This document shows positions 10,374-21,501 of a stretch of DNA of 64,000 bases, piece by piece. This stretch comes from Apiotrichum sp. Y4204. Lineage: Eukaryota; Basidiomycota; Tremellomycetes; Trichosporonales; Trichosporonaceae. The position numbers were made by a program, and so were the translations under genes. The stretch covers positions 1-64,000 of the forward strand of contig JAMYHL010000076.1 of NCBI GenBank assembly GCA_025531455.1, in the 5' to 3' direction. Position 1 is the stretch's first letter. Every line of letters starts with the position of its first letter. The notes under the pieces were generated by a model that was given only the letters and a program-made list of their open reading frames with translations, was not told the origin of the DNA and made no database searches.

Positions 10374-13046
10374 CTATGCCTTGCCGACCGAGCCGCCGGC
10401 CTCGGCGTTGTTGGTGGGCTGGGGCTCGGCCTTGTTGACGGCCGAGGGAGTAAAGCCCGGGGGGATTCCGTTCTCAAGGGTAGTGCGAGGCCGGTCGATG
10501 ACCTGGGTGCCAATTATCTCGGCGGGCTCAACGAGGGCGTTACCCCCTGGGCCCGGGACACCGGCATCGTGGGCAGCGGAGTCGATTATCACGACGTTGC
10601 TATTGGGGTCTGGCGCTGCCTTGGTCTCGGACTCAGTGATGGGCTTGGTGATCTTGCCGTAGAAGATTGTTCCGGGGATCCACCAGTCGGTCTCATTCAT
10701 GAAGACTGTGCGAGACTCCAGGAAGTGGCGCTTCTCGGGCACGCGCTGGTCCTCGGGAATGACGCCGCCGTAGGGCGTGTCCTGAACCCACCAATGGGTG
10801 CCGTTCGCAAAGTATTCGCCCTTCGTAACACCCGGAGGAGCGGGGGTAAAGTCCTGAACTCCGCCGGGGTAGCGGGGCTCGTCGTCGAGGTCGGCGTTGC
10901 GGGCCTGGGGAGGAAGGCTTCGGCGACGAGCGGGGCCGATCTCGTTGGGGTCCGTGCCAGCGCAGAGACCTGACCACGCTCCGGGCTGGGTAAACGTCTT
11001 GATCTCATCAGGGCGCATGACCATGACACCGAGCTTGCCGACAGCGAGATGCCAGCCAATGTGACAGTGGATCGGCCAAACACCCGGGTTGTCGGTGATG
11101 AAGCGCAGGAGGACCCACTCGTTGCCGCCAATAACAAGAGTGTCGCGGCGGAAAGGATTGTTGGTGTTGAGCTGGAGAGTGGGAATAGCTGAGCTGGAAA
11201 GAGAGCCGGGACCACGGGCGAGAATGTGGAACGGGCGGCCGTGGATGTGGAAGGGGTGGGCGAGGAAAGCGGGATCCTTGTTGTTGATGATGAGGTCTAC
11301 GGCACTCCAGGCGTTGGTGGGGTTGTTGTAGGTCACCGAGGCGACATGGGCACCGTTGAGCTCAAGGCCCTTCTCAAGCTGGGACAAAAGAGGGTTGTTG
11401 ATGTAGTTGATGAAAGGGGTCTCGTTGTAGCCAAAGCCGATGTAGGCGGTGCCATCAGGGTGAACAAAGCGACCGAACGCCGAGTCAAGAGTGTGGGCCT
11501 GAACGGCGGTCGCGGGCGAGTCCTCACGTATCATGGGAACAAGGTGGTGCTCCTGATCGGTGTCCCGGCAGGGAGCAGTCACGGGGTCGGCAAGGTCGTG
11601 CCACTTGTTAGTTCGGGGGATACCCGAGCTGAACCAAGTGAGGCCAAGGAGGTCTGTGTACCAGAGAATGGCCTTGGTGGAGACAATGTTGGGGCCGAGG
11701 CAGGCGCCGGCAGTGGTGGCACGAATCCAGAAAGCGTCGCCAACACTACCCTTGTTCATGGTGACAATGACCGACATGCGCTGGCCTGGGGCCAGGGTCA
11801 CCTCATGAACGTTGACGGGCTGGACTGCAGTGTCGTCAACCTCAACGATGCTGAGCTCATGCATGTCGATCGAGTAGCGAAGCGTAGCATGGGCACCAGT
11901 GTTGATAAGACGGAACTTGACCTTGGTGCCCCGCTTAACGCGAGTAACGGAAGGCGAGGTCTGGAAGCAGCGAACGCCGGCCTGTGCCACTTTGCAGTCG
12001 CTCTGTCCAACACCGTCAATGAGGACAGCATCGGGGTCGGGGGGAAGGGGGCTGCCACGGTAGCCTTTCGTGAGGTCGAGGAGGCCGTGGGCAATAACCT
12101 CGGACTGGTCGTTCTGCCAGTCGGAGAGGTACGTGATCTTCTCACTGTCAAAGTGCTGGTACTTCTTCCACGGGTCGTCAGGGGAGTGAACAACGATCGC
12201 ACCAGTCAGACCGTCCGCGTATGTGTTGGAGTAGTGTGAGTGATACCAGTAGGTGCCGACCTCAGTATCCAACTTGAAGCGGTAGGTATACGAGCCGCCA
12301 GGGGGAATGGAGCATTGCGAGATGCCGGGAACACCATCCTCCGAGTTGGTGTAATTTTGACGAATACCGTGCCAGTGGAGCGACTGGGGAAGGTCGAGGT
12401 GGTTGTTGACAGTGATGATCAGAGTGTCACCGCGGTTTGCCTCGATGAGGGGTGCGGGGTACATGCCGTTGATAACCATCATGGAGCGCTGGAACCCCGA
12501 GGGAGCACCAGAAGCATACTCAAGGTTGAAAGTGTAGCGGCGCGTCTGACCAAAAGACGGAATGTACGTGTTGGCAGCGGCAGTGAAGAGCCAGCTCGGG
12601 GCCGAGACGGTCTTCGCCGGCAGGGGTGGCTGGGGGTATGACCATGACGTTGGCTTGGGGGGTAGTGTCGTGGGGGCCGCAGTAGATGTGGGAGGAGAAG
12701 TTGTCGTGGAGTTGATAGCACTAGTTGTTTGATTGGTAGGAGTGGCAGTCGTGTCCGTTGTGGTGTCGGAGGTCGTTGGAGCTGCAGTAGTCGTGGGGCC
12801 CACTGAGCTGGTTGACCGGACACTAGAGGTGGCAGTCGGGGTGGCTGAGGTCCTAGTGGTCGTGGTTGAGGGCTTGGGGTCGGGGAAACAGAAGATAAAG
12901 AAGTAGCAGACACGCTTCTGGAGAGTGTGGGACACAGCAGTCGGGGCAGGATTGCGAGCGCGGACGCGGGCATCGGCGGCGACGTTCTGGGTGGCCGCAA
13001 CCAGACCCACCGCGAGGAGGAACACCTGAACAAAGAGGAGACGCAT
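10374..13046 (-). CDS. Secreted laccase-type multicopper oxidase, intronless, extended at both ends
   Basis: Single exon, 890 aa. Residues 1-24 form a signal peptide. A dibasic KR (residues 44-45) and a Ser/Thr-rich spacer (about 60-130) precede three cupredoxin domains. All four copper signatures are present: HWHG (H224, H226), YWYHSH (H269, H271), HPFHIHG (H597, H600, H602) and HCHIGWH (H660, C661, H662, H666). This is the ligand set of a functional oxidase that couples one-electron substrate oxidation to O2 reduction. Usual laccases are 500-620 aa. Here there is a mucin-like N-terminal insert and a tail of about 200 residues holding two related pieces, NGTHWWVQDTPYGG and NETDWWIPGTIFYG, each starting with an N-glycosylation sequon. 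The residue ten after the T1 Cys is Lys671 rather than the usual Leu/Met/Phe. Substrate is unknown: pigment, phenolics or iron are possible. Its lack of introns is unlike nearly all neighbours. Confidence 0.9.
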   Translation of the reverse strand: MRLLFVQVFLLAVGLVAATQNVAADARVRARNPAPTAVSHTLQKRVCYFFIFCFPDPKPSTTTTRTSATPTATSSVRSTSSVGPTTTAAPTTSDTTTDTTATPTNQTTSAINSTTTSPPTSTAAPTTLPPKPTSWSYPQPPLPAKTVSAPSWLFTAAANTYIPSFGQTRRYTFNLEYASGAPSGFQRSMMVINGMYPAPLIEANRGDTLIITVNNHLDLPQSLHWHGIRQNYTNSEDGVPGISQCSIPPGGSYTYRFKLDTEVGTYWYHSHYSNTYADGLTGAIVVHSPDDPWKKYQHFDSEKITYLSDWQNDQSEVIAHGLLDLTKGYRGSPLPPDPDAVLIDGVGQSDCKVAQAGVRCFQTSPSVTRVKRGTKVKFRLINTGAHATLRYSIDMHELSIVEVDDTAVQPVNVHEVTLAPGQRMSVIVTMNKGSVGDAFWIRATTAGACLGPNIVSTKAILWYTDLLGLTWFSSGIPRTNKWHDLADPVTAPCRDTDQEHHLVPMIREDSPATAVQAHTLDSAFGRFVHPDGTAYIGFGYNETPFINYINNPLLSQLEKGLELNGAHVASVTYNNPTNAWSAVDLIINNKDPAFLAHPFHIHGRPFHILARGPGSLSSSAIPTLQLNTNNPFRRDTLVIGGNEWVLLRFITDNPGVWPIHCHIGWHLAVGKLGVMVMRPDEIKTFTQPGAWSGLCAGTDPNEIGPARRRSLPPQARNADLDDEPRYPGGVQDFTPAPPGVTKGEYFANGTHWWVQDTPYGGVIPEDQRVPEKRHFLESRTVFMNETDWWIPGTIFYGKITKPITESETKAAPDPNSNVVIIDSAAHDAGVPGPGGNALVEPAEIIGTQVIDRPRTTLENGIPPGFTPSAVNKAEPQPTNNAEAGGSVGKA

Positions 13047-13892
13047 GATCGGTTACCCTTAAGAGGTTAGTATTGATCGTAGTTGACTGGAGAGCCACAG
13101 CGAGAGTGAGTGGTCAGAGGCTCTTTTACTGCCTTGTCAGGAGGCCATGGCCGTGAGCTGGCCACCGGATGCTCGACAGTCCTGCCCAGCATCCGCTTAA
13201 CAATGTATTGATCCAGTAGCGCAGAGCTGGACAGCAATAGCCGGGACCATGGGGTGGACAGAAAGAAGCAGAACCGGAATGCGAGACACCTAACAAGAGC
13301 AGCTGAAAGTGATCAAGAAAGCTTAAGCAAGAGGCTGGAGAGTTGAGGCATGCAAGAGACACGGACAAGACGCAAATGCTGTTGGACCGAGCTGCAGGAT
13401 CACGCAGGACGAAGATTGCATTCCAGTCTCCTGCGATCCCTGCGAAATGATCATGCGGGCGGGCAAGCGTATGTGTATTTCTTGTTGATGTCTCGGATCC
13501 CCTCGATCGTGAGACGAGGCGTCATTGCCCCAGACCACACCCCTGCCATCCTGTAACCTGTGCTGGGTCCGAAACAAACGGAATGCTAAAGATGGAATCG
13601 AAGCCAGCTGCCACAAGGCCACAAGGCCCACAAGAACTTCTTGGGAGTGGGAACTTCAAATCCGCATTGTTGCCCTGGTGGCACAAGAGAAGTGAGGACA
13701 GGACATAGGTAGCAGGGAGTCGCGTGAGACAGATCGGACGTGTAGAGGCAGGTGATCATGGACCACACGCCCCGACGTGTCACAATAGCTGAGTTGTGGA
13801 GTAGTGTTAGGATGATAGGATGCAAGAAGCAAACTGATAGCTGATACGAGCCAAGAAGCATGAAGCAAGAAGCAACACAGGACGCGTGGGTG

Positions 13893-13916
13893 GAATTCTG
13901 GAATTCTGGAATTTTG
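13893..13916. repeat. Short tandem repeat of GGAATTCT
   Basis: Two perfect GGAATTCT units followed by a degenerate third (GGAATTTT), seen directly. Confidence 0.7.
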
Positions 13917-14013
13917 GAACCGAAACAAGATCGAAGCGAGTCGCTAATCGCCCGGGGTGTTCCAAAATCTCAATGGTGGCCATGGTGGCTCAATAAGGCA
14001 CGTGAAGACACCT

Positions 14014-14043
14014 CCGCCACAGGCCACAGGCCACAGGTGGCGG
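14014..14043. repeat. Inverted repeat enclosing a direct repeat
   Basis: CCGCCAC (14014-14020) pairs with GTGGCGG (14037-14043) across a 16-nt loop made of AGGCCAC units. No T-tract or tRNA-like features accompany it, so its role is unknown. Confidence 0.5.
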
Positions 14044-15892
14044 TTGGCCATTGCGGGCGGGTCTCCTTCATCACTAACGGGACACTACCAAGGAAACTAG
14101 ACGCACGGACTCACTGGGGATGAGCACGCCAGGGGTGCTGTGGCTGTGGCTCACAGGTGTGACTGTGCTGACCGTGGTGGCAAGTATGGTGTGTTGGGTC
14201 GCGAGGGGAGTAGGAACAATGGGAGGGAAAGCGGGCTGCCGAGAGGAGGGGATAATAAACGAGCGTGGTAGGCAGTCGGAACGATGTGCGTTGAAAGAAG
14301 AGGTGGTGAAGAACGGGGTGGTGCACAAGACCAAGAGCGACACGGCCGATGAGCAGGCGTGAAGAACCGGAAGGAAGAGGAAGGTCGATGATGGGTGAAG
14401 GCAGAAAGAACCGCCGAGTGCGAGGCAGGTGAGCACCCTCAGCACACAGTTGTCGGGACGGCGGGAACGACTGTTCGTCGACGAGAAGATTATAGAAGCA
14501 AAACAATGAGCACAAGGGAGAGTTAGCGTCGACGGGAACTCGAGTATATGTAAACCTGTGGCTGTGAATGACATGCGCGCTTGGACTGCACATCGACGTC
14601 CATTGCTGGTGCGGACAGCCCTGTGGAGCGTCTCTCTGCTTCTGCCCAGTATCACCCATGTCACCGTTGTCGTGAAACGGCTCGAGACAAACGCCATTAC
14701 GGGAGAGAGGCGCAAAGAGCCATCATCGGCATGCCGCTGTGATCTGCAAAGGCTCTACATGCTCTACGGGCGCTCAATGCTCTAAAAGGCCAGTTGCGGC
14801 AGTCGTGCAGTCGCCCAGCCCGTCACATCCACTACTGTCGATCCCTCGGGGTCGTTCTCCCTCTCGTTGGCTCCCTCGCGCTCCCGCCTGCCGCAACCTA
14901 CACGATCACGAGCAGTAGGGCTACCCCAAAATAACATTCCCGCCAGAGGGATACGAAAGACAGCATTAAAAGACGGAGGATCCGGGCTGACGGGTAAGGG
15001 AGTCTCGTACTCTGAATCCTGCCTCTCGCCCTGTGACGACAATCAATGGACACGACGCCGGACTGGCAAGACACTTGCCGGGGTGCGGGGAGGTCAACTT
15101 GGAGGATCTTGCCGCGTCTGCGGCTTTTTTGCGAGCCCGTTACCCAGGTGATAGGGTCTCATCCGACTACGGCAGAGCTGGATGAACATCAAACAACCCG
15201 AAAGGAGAAGATCCTGAACCCGCCTTGACCTCTTGGACCCGCTGCCTGTCAGGCTTGTTCGGTTGCAATTGAGGCCCACTGACATGTGGGGGGACGACTT
15301 TCCTCAAAAGTCCCTGCACTCTCGGCACAGGTCGGTCTTCTGATCCTGATCCTCCTTCTTTGCAGTCCCCGGCTAGCGGTAGCTCACAAGCTCACAAGCG
15401 CTGACGCGCGTACGACGCGGCAGAGGCGCAAAGGGCGGATTAGTGTCAAGGCACGGTGGTCGGTAGACGCCACAAGCGCCCACGGGATACGAGACAGTCT
15501 GTAACGTCAACAGGTTCCATGGTGCAACACGGTACACGACTGCGCCACAGCTTGATCATTGCTTCATAGAGCAGAGCTTCCAGCCCCGCAGTGTTGACCA
15601 AACCTGTTACTCCCGATTGGTCTGGATGCCCTGGATCCCGCATAACCCTACCTGCTGGCCCTGTTTTTTTGACCGTCCCGGCTCCGAGAGCTTCCATTCA
15701 CGTTTGAACCGAGATTCGAGAACTGGGCAAGCTTGGAGCCGTCTAGAAGCTGGGGGTTGAGAGAGGGGGACCTCCGAGGTTGAAAGCTAACTAGATTGCG
15801 CTTGAGCCTAGAGCCAACGCCTCCGAGTTTCAGGCTATTCATATCCAGCGAGTCCCTCTTGCTGCGCGCGTTGCGCTGCATGCATGTACAGT

Positions 15893-15943
15893 TACATACG
15901 CGTGCGTGCACGTACATGCGCGTACATGCGCGTACATGCGTGT
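15893..15943. repeat. Alternating purine-pyrimidine tract with three perfect 10-mers
   Basis: Fifty-one bases alternate purine and pyrimidine without a break. Within it CGTACATGCG is repeated three times exactly (15911-15940). GC-rich alternation of this kind favours left-handed DNA. Confidence 0.85.
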
Positions 15944-18900
15944 CCCGAGCGGCATGTGCTAATGCGCTAATACAACTCCACTTCTCGCTGCACTCCATTG
16001 TTACATTGATATTTTTCCCGGGACAAGAGCCGATGCCGACGGAAGAGACGCCAGCCCGTGCCAGCCTATAGAGACATGCTAGGCAAGGTTATTCCTAGTG
16101 CAGGGTCCGGCAGGGAATGGGCGGAACGGGACGCGTCGGGGTGGAATAATGGAAGAAAATGCCTCGGGGGCAGGAGGTAGTCGAAATGGGGAGGTGCTCC
16201 AACCACACTGCAAACCCATTTGCAGAAAGCATACTGTACAAAGAACATTCTCCGACCTGTCCTCTGTGCGTGGGAAGTCCAACTACTCACGACATTACAA
16301 CTCCGCATGCCCGCCTGCCCAACATCCGCAGGTTACAACAGAGTAGTCAGAGGACAGAACAGTCACCCTGGCCGCACCCGTCCCTGGGGGTCCTTGACGC
16401 CCTCTGCCACACCGTGGCGTGGCGGTGGTTACGTGACAGCGGGACCGGGAAGACAATAAAGCAGCGCCACTGCGCTAATGCCTCAGGCCCAAGGTCCAGG
16501 TCCAGAGTCACCCGCCAGGCTGTTCTATTATGACTCTTGTTATGTCCTCTTGCATCGCGTTCTGATGTCCTGAGGGGCCAGAGCCATAATAATCGAGTAG
16601 CGATTCCCACATCTCTCATCCTGAACTCTTGGGAATTGGGAAGAGGAACAATCAAGGGGCCCAAGCGGCCAAGCGCATAGCCCTCCGAGCCTGACAACCG
16701 ATTGCAGAACCAGAAATTAACCGCCCACGACCGATGCAGAATACGGAATGGAAAACCTCTGTTTGGTTTGTCGTTGTCGTCCTCGATCCTCGTCCGTCCG
16801 ATGGTGGTCCCGTGTCTTGCATTACACCTGCAGCCTGAGGTGTGCGGGTCTGCGGGTTGGTCGGGAGGACAGAGCATGGGAGGCGCTGCCTAGTCGTCCC
16901 GAAGCCTGAATCGCCAGAATGGGTGCTGTATGATGATCCGACAACAGGAAGTCGTGAACAAAAATAGCTCGCGGCGGTCTGTCCTGCGGTGCACGGACCT
17001 GTAACGGAGAAGCAAGAAGAACCTGTCAATCCGGCGATCTGCTGATCTGACGACCAATGTACAGCAATAGCGCGAGTGTTTCGGGTGTCCTCGATCGTTT
17101 TTGATTGCCTCGCATCTAACGGTCTGGCGAAGTAGCAGGACAGACCGGTTGTCAGAATACACTATGCGAGCTCGACTAGGGCTTGCGAGCGATGGCCCCC
17201 ACTTCGCAACATACGCAGCAATACCGGTCTTCGTTTGTCAATGCCGCACGGGCGTGTTTCGCAGTGCAAGCACTGTCACATCGCGCACCTACCGCTTGGT
17301 GCCCCAAGCGCGTAGGTCTGCCATTCGAAGCCCCGCAGTGTGCCTGCAATGCTGTCAGCTAGCTACGAGGTTTCGTTCACTTCTCGACATGCCTCGACAC
17401 ACAATGGACAACAGAGTTGGAACGGGAAGCGCAAAGTAATGTCGGAGTCACATGTCCGACCCGAACTTACCCAAGGCACCGCCACTCCCAGCGCGTACAG
17501 GCTACGCAAGGAATGTTACCACTCTGTAATATCTCGGCACGCCGGCAGGTGCGCGTGCGACGTCGTTCCTGGGCGCGGGCCTCAGCGGATCTCGGAATGG
17601 GGTCCCCCGTACATAAGATTGTGGGGAATGCGCGCGCTCGAGAATCAATGTTTGTTCTTCCCCACACGTGCCCCGACAAACATTGACTGACGATGCGGAG
17701 GCGGTGCTCGCCGCATCCGCGCCTCTGGTGGTGACACCAACGTTCATAGGATAACGATCACAATGGCGGCAGCACAAACGGGAGGCCTGCGCATATGTCC
17801 CGCGACTACTCTGATTTGCCGTGCGCATATCACTCACTACAGGTCCTTGCGGCATGGCCGGCATACCTCGGTGTTCTGTGGTAATCACGCGCCGCTATCG
17901 CGTGAGCGGGACGTCCTCCGCGTTCTCCTCGCGACAGCCGCGTCCGCGTACTCTTGAAATGCGCAGCACATGGTGTCAAGCCGATCCGCTGGGTCCGGAA
18001 AAGTGGAGCTCCGGCCTGAGGAGCAATGAATTGCCTGTAGGCCGTCGTGGTCTACGCGGGTCGCGCAGGTCGGGCGTTGTCTCGTGTGGGACCTGCTGGC
18101 CCATGCCCGCATTACCCTTCTGTTTACCTGCACACAGTCGCATTCTAATTCTCGCCTTCACAATGGCAAAGCGGTCATGGCCGTTATCTGGGCTTTTGTT
18201 CTTTTTGCGGTGGACATGTTTGGCAGACTGGACCAGGCGGGACATGCCGCACTCGCGGCACGGCGTATGCAGAATGTCCATTGTTTGTTCATACCGTATG
18301 TATTGCGGCCTGCGGTGCTTGTGTGGCGGATTCTCAGACGCTTAGAGAATATATCACTAATAGTGTGGATGCATTGGATGTGGCATGTGGCACATGGTAT
18401 TGCATCGAATTGCATCAGACGTCTTCAAACATTGGCGTCTCTATCTCTGACTTGGCCTGGGCGCACTTGAACGCAGATACAGAGGGAGGCAGGATCATAG
18501 TGGTACTGATGCGAACTTTCGCTTCACGTTGGACAGATCCTACGATGCTGGGGCTACCAAAGTGAGAGGCCTCGGAGTGGAGCGTTGGCAGTTCGTTGGA
18601 TGGTGCCCTACTGCACTACTGTTCATGGCGTGATATTGCTTCTTGGTTGCCACGCCGCCAATGTTCTGCGTATAGCTGCGTACATGCCTGCACAACCTCT
18701 ACGAATAAAACAAGCACAGAAGGATCGGCGAAAGGATCGCAAGGATGGGTATCGAGGATCAGCGTTGAGAATTGTTTGATGGATCGGCAGGGGTAAATAC
18801 ACAGCTCGACATGCTCTGATCCCTATTAGTACTGACGATCAGAATGGAAGAGCACCATCTTGAACGTCCCTGACGGGCAGCGACGGCGCGGGAAATCGGC

Positions 18901-19916
18901 TTCTTCAACATCATTGAAGAGGCGTGAGACAACCTTCTGTGATCCCCAAGCCGCCAGGCAACAGATTAAACTAGATCTGGACAGCTGGATCTGGAAAACG
19001 GAGACGAGGAGTGCAAAGCTGGAATCTTCCTGGCCTCAGCGCGACTTTATCAGCCTGTTTGAGGCCTTCAATACGAACGCGAGGTCATGAGACGCGTTCT
19101 GCCTCGCAAATCAATTGTGCGAAAAAGGATGTTTCACGGTCGACGCTCATTGAAGAGCCGGTACGGTTGGAAGCTGCAGACTCAAGCTGTTGTTTGAAGG
19201 CGTTAAATGGGCGTGGCTTTCGGCTCGCATACTCGATGGCTCATTCATGACGGGGCTCGTGGGGTTCACTGCTGTCAATGGAAACTTACTAAAATAAAAA
19301 ATAAACAAAATGAAAATTCATTTGTTCATGTAGCTCAAACCAACGCCGTTACGCATCACAACATTCAGAACAAGGACAATAGACTCCGAAAGCTAGTGGC
19401 GACAGTATCACCAACATTGCAATACCACAAGTGTATGGCTGGCGTCGCCGGGGGTTGCAAGATTCTGTGGCTAACGCCCGTCTCCATTTATCAGTACCAG
19501 GATAGTCTCCCATCTGGACACGATGAGTTCAGTACCATCTGAAACGGTAATGGTGGGTGAGGAGCGTAATCAGTCAGTGGTGGTCAGCTGCTCTAAGTCA
19601 ACCGAGCATATATCGTCGCGAGGGCCGTCCGCGAGGGGCACAGTCCATGGCCTAGCCACACAGTTTTTGGCTGTGGCCCCTGACGATGCCACATCGCCAA
19701 TCATCGCACACTTCTTCGGCTGCTGAGTCAGATGTTTCCAACACGTTTGTCGTACGCTGGCATCCGGCAACATTGGAGCAAATACATCATATCGACGGGA
19801 AAGATGCGAACGCGAACGAAGGTGAAAACTGCATTGCCGTGGCAACCACGACAACATGGAATAGGCTGATAGACGAGAGCGGGCGGAGGCGGTTTACTCG
19901 GCGCCACGCCACCTGG

Positions 19917-21004
19917 TTATATCAGCTGAACTGTACCGTAAACAGCAAACAGCAGGTGCCATGATCTGGCCGATACCCACTTGAGATGTTTTTCGTAAAA
20001 GCGCAGCATCACCTGGGGGCAGCGTTTGTTCGCCATTGCGTTGGACACGCCGAAGCGCTCGCCGTCTTTCCTGAGGAGTCAGCTACGTTGCTCCCGGAAT
20101 TCTCAATCCGCCGCGAAAAGGGTTGAGCTGCGAGGAGTGTCGCAACTCAATAACGACGATCTTTGAAAAGCTCCCTCGATCGCCCACACATGCCGATCCC
20201 ATAATGCACTCCCCGCTCGCCACATTCACTTACATGGTAAGGTATACGATCAGACCGTTCTTGCTGGTCCGCTCGACGGTGTCAATCGAGCGCACGAGTG
20301 CCTCCCAGTCCGGAACGTCCTGGTACTTTGACATCTCGTCGCGGTGCGTGTCCGAAAAGTGCACCTCGTCAGGGATGGACTCGGCGACGCGTGCGGTGGG
20401 CGTCCGTCCGCGGCGTCCGGACGACTGCGGCGCGGCGGGCGCCTCCTTCCGCTTTTGAATCTTGCCGCTCTTGGGCTGTTTGGCCCAGTACGCTGAGACA
20501 ATGTCCTTTGCGTGCTCGCTGTGAAAGAACGTCAGGTGGAGGTTGAGAGATGGGAGGTGGTAGGGATCGCGCATGGACGTTATGAAGGCAGTCAGAAAGC
20601 GACATGTCAGCATCAAGATCACACCTCGCAGAGCTCCACGCACACATTCTCCTCAGGTTCCCAGGTGTTGTGCTCTGATCCGTATCCTTTCCACGCAACG
20701 AGATCTGCAGTAAGTATTGATGCTCAGGAAGGCCCGGCGCGATCCGCGCGATATCCCACCCACACTTAATTTTGCCCTTCTGCGAAGGCGGTCAGTACAG
20801 CGAGTCTCACCACATCAATCCTAGCACACGCACCTCATGCCGGTGGTCCACGACCGCCTCGACCTCGTACTCCTCCTCCTCCTCCTCGCCCTCCTCCTCC
20901 TCCTCGCCCTCCTCGCTGTTCACCTCCTCGACGTCGACGTCGTCTATCTCGATGGGCTCGTCCTCGAGCGACGCGCGCCGCTGCCTTGATGCTGAGCGGG
21001 ACAT
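19917..21004 (-). CDS. HP1-family heterochromatin protein (chromodomain + chromoshadow domain)
   Basis: Five exons on the minus strand: 21004-20834, 20779-20764 (16 nt), 20704-20644, 20518-20234 and 20070-19917 (228 aa). A very acidic stretch (residues 31-45) leads into a chromodomain at about 46-95. It carries the methyl-lysine cage residues Y46, W67 and Y70 and the family signature W-K-G-Y-G...N-T-W-E-P-E-E-N. The chromodomain reads through only when the 16-nt exon is included. A basic, Ser/Ala-rich hinge follows (QKRKEAP to RRGRTP). A chromoshadow domain at about 150-212 contains 'VERTSKNGLIVYLTM' and ends RCPQVMLRFYEKHLKW. The architecture is that of HP1/Swi6, which reads H3K9 methylation and dimerises through the shadow domain, so the organism probably keeps H3K9me heterochromatin. 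At 228 aa it is compact for the family. Confidence 0.92.
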
Positions 21005-21501
21005 TTCACCTGAATTCGGGGAAGGTGGTCTAGTGGAGCGTGGAGTGGGTGGATGGGAATCACAAAATTAAGGATGGAGATTGTTGCGACGCGTCCTTCC
21101 CTAACGTCCTTCGCGGTGTTCGTCCTGTCTTGTTGGATCAAGGGGCGCGGTCCAGATGATTCGCAGCGTTGGTCCAAGCGGCGAGATGCACGTCTGTTTC
21201 GCGGGGTCGAATGTGATGTGGACGCAAAGACGAGGTGGTTGTCGTCGTGTGAGTCAATGATACGAGTGAGTCGCTCGGCGTTGTGTGATGTAGCTCACTC
21301 GGTGTTGTGTGGTTGCGGAATGGAAATGGCTGGATGTCGCCCAGGCGCATCATCGCCCCGCGGCCCCAGCTAATATTACTCCCGTTCGACGCGTTCTGGT
21401 CATGTCCGATTCAGGGCCCCCCAAGTCTCAGTTACATCTGCCCACACTCATACAACATGCATTTCTGAATCTTCCGGTCTATCTTGCATCTATCACGAGC
21501 A
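21005..21501. other. HP1 promoter region and RIC1 3' flank
   Basis: Spacer of 497 bases between two genes on the minus strand. No gene-like ORF. It should hold the HP1 promoter. Confidence 0.5.

Larger units (their letters stand above)
13047..19916. other. 6.9-kb gene-free island
   Basis: I find no ORF with a recognisable domain, no chain of exons bounded by the local splice signals, no tRNA and no transposase or reverse transcriptase motif. The left end must hold the oxidase promoter and leader. Visible structure: a GGAATTCT tandem at 13893-13916, a 7-bp stem hairpin at 14014-14043, a 51-nt alternating purine-pyrimidine tract at 15893-15943, and an A-rich patch at 19288-19322. Base composition looks less GC-biased than in the genes. 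The HP1 gene begins the next gene cluster on its right. Confidence 0.55.

Noticed and set aside
11226..12239. 337-codon + strand ORF opposite the oxidase
   Set aside because: Shadow of cupredoxin-coding sequence; Gly/Val-rich with no domain.
14074..14715. Minus-strand ORFs of 213 and 182 codons in the gene-free island
   Set aside because: Overlapping frames rich in Ser/Pro/Thr/His from a pyrimidine-rich stretch; no domain, no splice chain.
17821..18470. ORFs with apparent hydrophobic segments (174 and 128 codons)
   Set aside because: Cys/Arg/Trp-rich without periodic membrane pattern; overlapping each other in two frames.
13047..19916. Intact transposable element in the gene-free island
   Set aside because: I saw no reverse transcriptase, integrase or transposase motif and no long terminal or inverted repeats by eye. 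Diverged remnants cannot be excluded without a repeat search.
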